Positions 59,666 through 64,000 of a DNA stretch of 64,000 nt are shown here, one piece after another (within the stretch, counting starts at the first letter, position 1; every line of letters begins with the position of its first letter). The stretch spans positions 61,459,760 through 61,523,759 of the forward strand of contig CM057005.1 in the NCBI GenBank assembly GCA_029891345.1. Direction: 5' to 3'. Source of the stretch: Dryococelus australis (lineage: Eukaryota > Arthropoda > Insecta > Phasmatodea > Phasmatidae). Below the pieces are notes generated by a model. It ran no database searches. It was given only the letters and a program-made list of their open reading frames with translations, and was not told the DNA's origin. The position numbers and the translations under genes were made by a program.

Positions 59666-59710
59666 ATTACATTTTAATTTAATTTTTCTTTTTCTTTTTC
59701 TTTTCTGTTA

Positions 59711-60947
59711 TTAATTTACCACATTCGTTTTCTAGAAGAAAAGAGGAATTTTATGTATACTTCACAATCATGTCAGTTGTAATACAAAGCTATAATTTGT
59801 AATGTTACAAAGAAATGCTTTGCAGATTTTACATGAAAACACTTTGTAGTTTTACAAAGGATTTCCTTGGCAACTGGGTTTCCAAGGATTTTCCTTGTAA
59901 AAAGTACATACAATTTTTTTAGCGTGTGCAGTTCTGGAAGTGGCACAAGACAAATTAATGAGTCCAATTAAATGTATTTTTCTTACATTAGTCCTTAGAG
60001 CTTTAATGAATCTACACTTCGATAACTCGCCCACAGTATCACACGAGCTACAAAATCATCATCATGAGTCAGTATTCATCGTTCTTTAAAACCGTAAGTC
60101 CTTTTCTCCTTCCTGTCATTGTCCAATTCACCCTGAGCACTAAATTACTGAAACAATTTTCCTACCTGAATTAACTACAAAACAGCTTGAAGTAAAGATG
60201 AGTTGTGTTGATATGTCAATAGACTCCACATTCGTATGAAACGCTTTGACGTTTAGATTGGCAGAGTGAAGATACCTCAGGAAGTTTGACGGCCTCTAGC
60301 CCCTGGTGTAGTCTTCATCCGCTCAACCCACGCGATTTAATATTATTTCGTTAGACTGTAGCGCCTTCGAAAGTTTGTCTCATTACCGTCCCTTTCCCCG
60401 CGACCTTGTGATCTACCGCTGGGTGGATCGTGGCAACGCGATTTGTCTGATCGGACGGAAAATTGGCGTGACCGCGGAACCGTTAAGGGGGGGGGGGGAG
60501 GTGAACAAAATTAGGCAAGAAGTTCACGTCTCGATCGCGGAAGAAAATTCCCCCTCAAACCGCGATTACAGTTCCAAAGGGAAAGCTGGTGAACCGACGT
60601 TAAGTCTTTGTCGGCATTCTTTAAAGAAAAATCACACAATGGTATGATTTAATTGCAGATATTAGTGAAACTATGTAGGTTGAAGAGAGAAACGTAAGGT
60701 AAACGTCGGTTTATTACTGTAGGAAAATAAGACTTTATAGTTGACAGCGTAGCGCCACGCCGTACAACAAACCAACTGTGTGTAAAGAATCCGCCAAATT
60801 TGTGGCTTAACTTAAAAATGGTTTTTTGCTGAAATTTTTTTATAGTTTGTATTTGTCATTATTTATTTTAATAAAAACTATACGTTTCTAAAAGTTTAAT
60901 GTGCCTAAAATCTAGAATTAAATTTGTCTGATATTAGTATTTTAAGC
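59711..60947. other. No gene recognised
   Basis: A less AT-rich patch at 60300-60620 includes a 13-base G-run (60487-60499). The 90-residue frame across it shows no known motif. Confidence 0.4.
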
Positions 60948-61085
60948 GGCTTAGAACATCGGGGTCTTGACAGTCGATGAGGGTGACGAGGGCTGAATAT
61001 GGAGCAACGCCGGAATGCAAGGGCGGGGGAAAACAGGACGACACAAAAAAAAACCGCCAAGTAATGTCATCTTTCGGCCCGCACT
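60948..61085 (-). mobile_element. tRNA-derived SINE, copy D (truncated)
   Basis: Contains the body and tail of the family (GCAACGCCGGAATGCAAGGG, GGTCTTGACAGTCGATGAGG) but lacks the tRNA head. Confidence 0.75.
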
Positions 61086-61799
61086 TAGTGCTTAATATTT
61101 GAAAATATTGCAAAAGGAATAGTATTCAAAATTATTTTTCCTGGCCCATATTCGACGCTATTAATTCAGGCGTGTGGTGTGGTTTTGAGCGAAATTGTAT
61201 TTAAAAATTTACCTAAGTCTTCCACTTATATTTCAACAAAACTATATCTTTCCTAGTTTAATACTAGACTTTGCACAAAACTCCTAAAAAATAACCCTCA
61301 TAAAAAGCTTGGAAGCGGTTATTATGACATTGAAATATGTTACAGTGATCTTAAAGTAGATATATTATAAGAGAATTGTCTAACAAACACCCCAGATTTT
61401 CACATTTCACCTTCAGCACACCTTTTAAAGGGTTAAACCACATATTTCACATGAAACATCAAAAATTGAGATTTCTTAAAAAAACAAGATGTTACTGATA
61501 ACTAATAAGCCTAATTTCCTCTCCACAACTACATATAAATTTCAGTGAATTTCTTGAAAGCTTAGATAGTAGGCAGATGTCGGTGTCTCATTGACAGCAA
61601 TATCATTAGAGATGATATAAGAAATATGTGAAACGGTAAAAAGACAATTAAAATACACGAGTGACTTACCCGGGATTCTAATTCAGAAAAACTCGAATAA
61701 TTAAGCTAGCTTGCAATTAACTGCAACACGGAGGTAGGATTTGGAGCATCAACTTCGGATGTAGTCAGTGTAATTTTTACAATGATGGGGTTCACTCGC
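61086..61799. other. No gene recognised
   Basis: AT-rich spacer before the tandem array. Confidence 0.5.
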
Positions 61800-64000
61800 C
61801 TAAAATATTTACTCATTTTGAAAATAAGTGTATGAGCCACTAAAACACATAGTCTAAGTTTCCATGGCCTGCCATAACGCTACTTGTGTGAAAAATTTTA
61901 TGGAAATAAGTTGATTGGTTTTCGAGATGTGGCATAAAAAACCTTATTTTCTTAAATGGGGCTATCTTACAAAATAGCTAACACGAGGATATGTACACAG
62001 TGTTTGTAATAGATAGTATAGGTATTTTAAAATTGATCTAAATCGTTAAATTCTTGACTAGAGTAGCCAAACATATGAAAATATATATTTCGCCGCCATT
62101 TTTTAAATCATTGTCTGACCTCATTTAAATAATCTAACTTTACATGGTCTTCTGTAGGTATAGAGAATTATGTGGAAATTAGTTAAATTAGTCCACAAAT
62201 ATGACAAAATGTCCTGTTTACTCATCTGTCACTACTTTGCAAAAAATCCGGCAAAGGAGTATCTCTGTATGCATATCGGCTGATTGGTACTCGTGATATG
62301 GCATAACATCTCTATTGGCCATGTGGTGGTATTCATAAATGGAGAGTAAAAAGTTTATGTATTAGAACATTCGACTATTGTCATAGAAAAAAAATATCCA
62401 AGTTAGATTGAAATGTGTTACATAGTTTCGTAGATAGAGCACACTAAGCTAGAATGTTTGTTTATCCGCCATTCAGAAAATAAGATACTTACATACCTGA
62501 AACATATAAGTTAATATAACCTACCATAGTTCAACTTCTTTACCATATTTGAAAGAAATCGGTTGAGTGTTTCCTGAGATACTGCATAGAAACTATATTA
62601 TTTCATTTGGGGCTAACTTACAAAATGGCGGAAAAAATTAGGGTTAGCGTAGACAATTTTGATGGATAGGCATTGTCAGCATACAAAGTTAAGTTAAAAT
62701 TACTTTTGCAGTTTCGTAGAAAAAATTCGGAGCCGAAATGTATACATGACCGCCATTTAAAAAATATGTACGTCTGTCCCTCTCAAAATTGATTAGTTTA
62801 CATAGCCTGCCATAGTGTTATTCTTTGCCAAATTTGGTAGAAGTCTGTTAGTTTTTCGTAGATTACAGAATTTGAACTTGTGAAGTGATAGATACAATTT
62901 TATAAAATGGAGGACAAAAGAAATTTTGTGTGTACATATTTGATTGTTGTAATATGTGCAGTCATCATACAAAGTTTCATTGGAATGAATTACATGGCTT
63001 CGACTGTATAACGTACAACACTAAAATAACTATATGGCCACCAATTTGAAAGTAGTGTTCGACATACCTAAATCTTGGCAGTTAACTTAACCAACCACAG
63101 TATTACTGGTTTACTATGTTTGGTAGGAATCGGCCAGTTATTTACCGAGATATGACATAAAATATTAATTTATTAATATGGCACTATCTTACAAAATGAA
63201 GGACGAAAGAGACTTCTTGTAGACACATTTGATGTTTTGTATATATACTCGCAGCATACAAAGTTAAGTTGGAATTGATTTACTGGTTCCGAAGTTATAT
63301 CTTACTATGTTAAATTGGCTATATTGCAACCATTTTTGAAATAAGTGCCTGGAATACTTGAAACATAATTTGTACGTATCAACTGCAGCAGTACTACTTG
63401 ACTGCCAATTTCAGTAGGAATCTGTCAATTGTTTACCTAAAAAATAAAATAAAAAATTGATTAATTCGTGTAGAGCTATCTTACAAAATAGCAGACAACA
63501 GTTGTTTTTTGGCTTGTTTGGTGCTTGTAATAGATATTGTCAGTGCATAAAATTTGGTTGAAATTGCTGAAATGTTATACCAAATAAACCTAAAATATTT
63601 GAATGAACTCCATTTAGAAAATAAGTGCCTAATATAGTTTAATTACTTATTCTTACCTGACCTGTCATATATTTCTTACGTGCCAAATTTGGCGAAAATT
63701 GGTTGAGTAGTTTTTGAGATATAACATAAAAGCTTTATTTGTTTAATGTGGCTCTTTCTACCAAAATGGTTGACAAAAATGATTGTTTTTTGGCACATGT
63801 GATGCTTGTAATAAATTCTGTAAGCGTACAAACTTTGGTTGAAATTTGTCAAATGCTATGGTTGTAATGCCAAATAAACCTAAAATAGTTGTATGGCCGC
63901 CATTTTGAAATAAGTGTCTAAATAAGTTCAATTCCTTACATTTACCTTCCCAATCATAGTATTACTTGCTTTCCAAATTTGGCGAAAATGGCTTGATTAG
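61800..64000. repeat. Diverged tandem array, ~285-bp unit
   Basis: The box CCGCCATTTTGAAATAAGTG, or a variant, recurs near 61808, 62093, 62466, 62749, 63040, 63325, 63608 and 63896, mostly 280-290 bases apart (one unit is longer). Each unit then has a CCAAATTTGG-GAAAATCGGTTGAGT-like phrase, a GAGATATGACATAAAA phrase, CTTACAAAATGG and CATACAAAGTT. The array continues past the window end. No open frame persists. Confidence 0.85.

Noticed and set aside
1-64000. CRISPR arrays, operons, prophage or bacterial genes
   Set aside because: No regularly spaced identical repeats with unique spacers, no ribosome-binding-site-led gene clusters, and clear spliceosomal intron signals instead.

Overview
The window looks like nuclear DNA of an invertebrate animal, most likely an arthropod. 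It is AT-rich, with long non-coding stretches, many microsatellites, Tc1-like transposon relics, a Helitron, tRNA-derived SINEs and numerous foldback/MITE-type elements. I see no operons, bacterial gene spacing or CRISPR. No complete host gene is recognisable. Nearly every protein signal comes from a decayed mobile element, so the window is best read as intergenic or intronic DNA built by nested transposition. The species cannot be named from the sequence.

Layout. 0-10 kb: mostly non-coding, with a full-length but dead Tc1-like element (1855-3171), a 142-bp tandem duplication (5086-5369) and the source copy of a 317-bp duplicated segment (3501-3817). 10.0-10.8 kb: a foldback structure whose loop holds the second copy of that segment. 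14.7-15.3 kb: a broken zinc-finger coding segment. 16.1-16.4 kb: a ~49-bp minisatellite. 19.7-21.9 kb: a microsatellite with an adjacent SINE, two inverted-repeat elements and a second SINE family. 21,863-29,551: a 7.7-kb element with TA target duplications and terminal inverted repeats, carrying a multi-exon DDE transposase gene on the minus strand, now a pseudogene. 30-38 kb: more SINEs, a 240-bp MITE of the same terminal family, a possible solo LTR and three long-armed inverted-repeat elements. 41.3-42.4 kb: a second Tc1-like relic split by a 410-bp MITE of the same family. 44.98-49.8 kb: a frameshifted Helitron Rep/helicase gene on the minus strand, followed to 52.1 kb by GC-richer DNA full of 110-bp and 252-bp tandem repeats and hairpins. 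57.6-58.2 kb: a second, truncated copy of the 36.9-kb palindromic element. 59-61 kb: SINE fragments and one possible first exon. 61.8-64.0 kb: a diverged ~285-bp tandem array running off the end.

The parts connect mainly through transposition. The 7.7-kb element is the plausible source of the mobilising enzyme for the two MITEs (33,295-33,534 and 41,669-42,078), which share its termini and TA target sites. This copy's own transposase is dead. The most notable observations are this autonomous/MITE family with an intron-rich transposase, the foldback structure carrying a transplanted segment, and the repeat-rich flank beside the Helitron gene.
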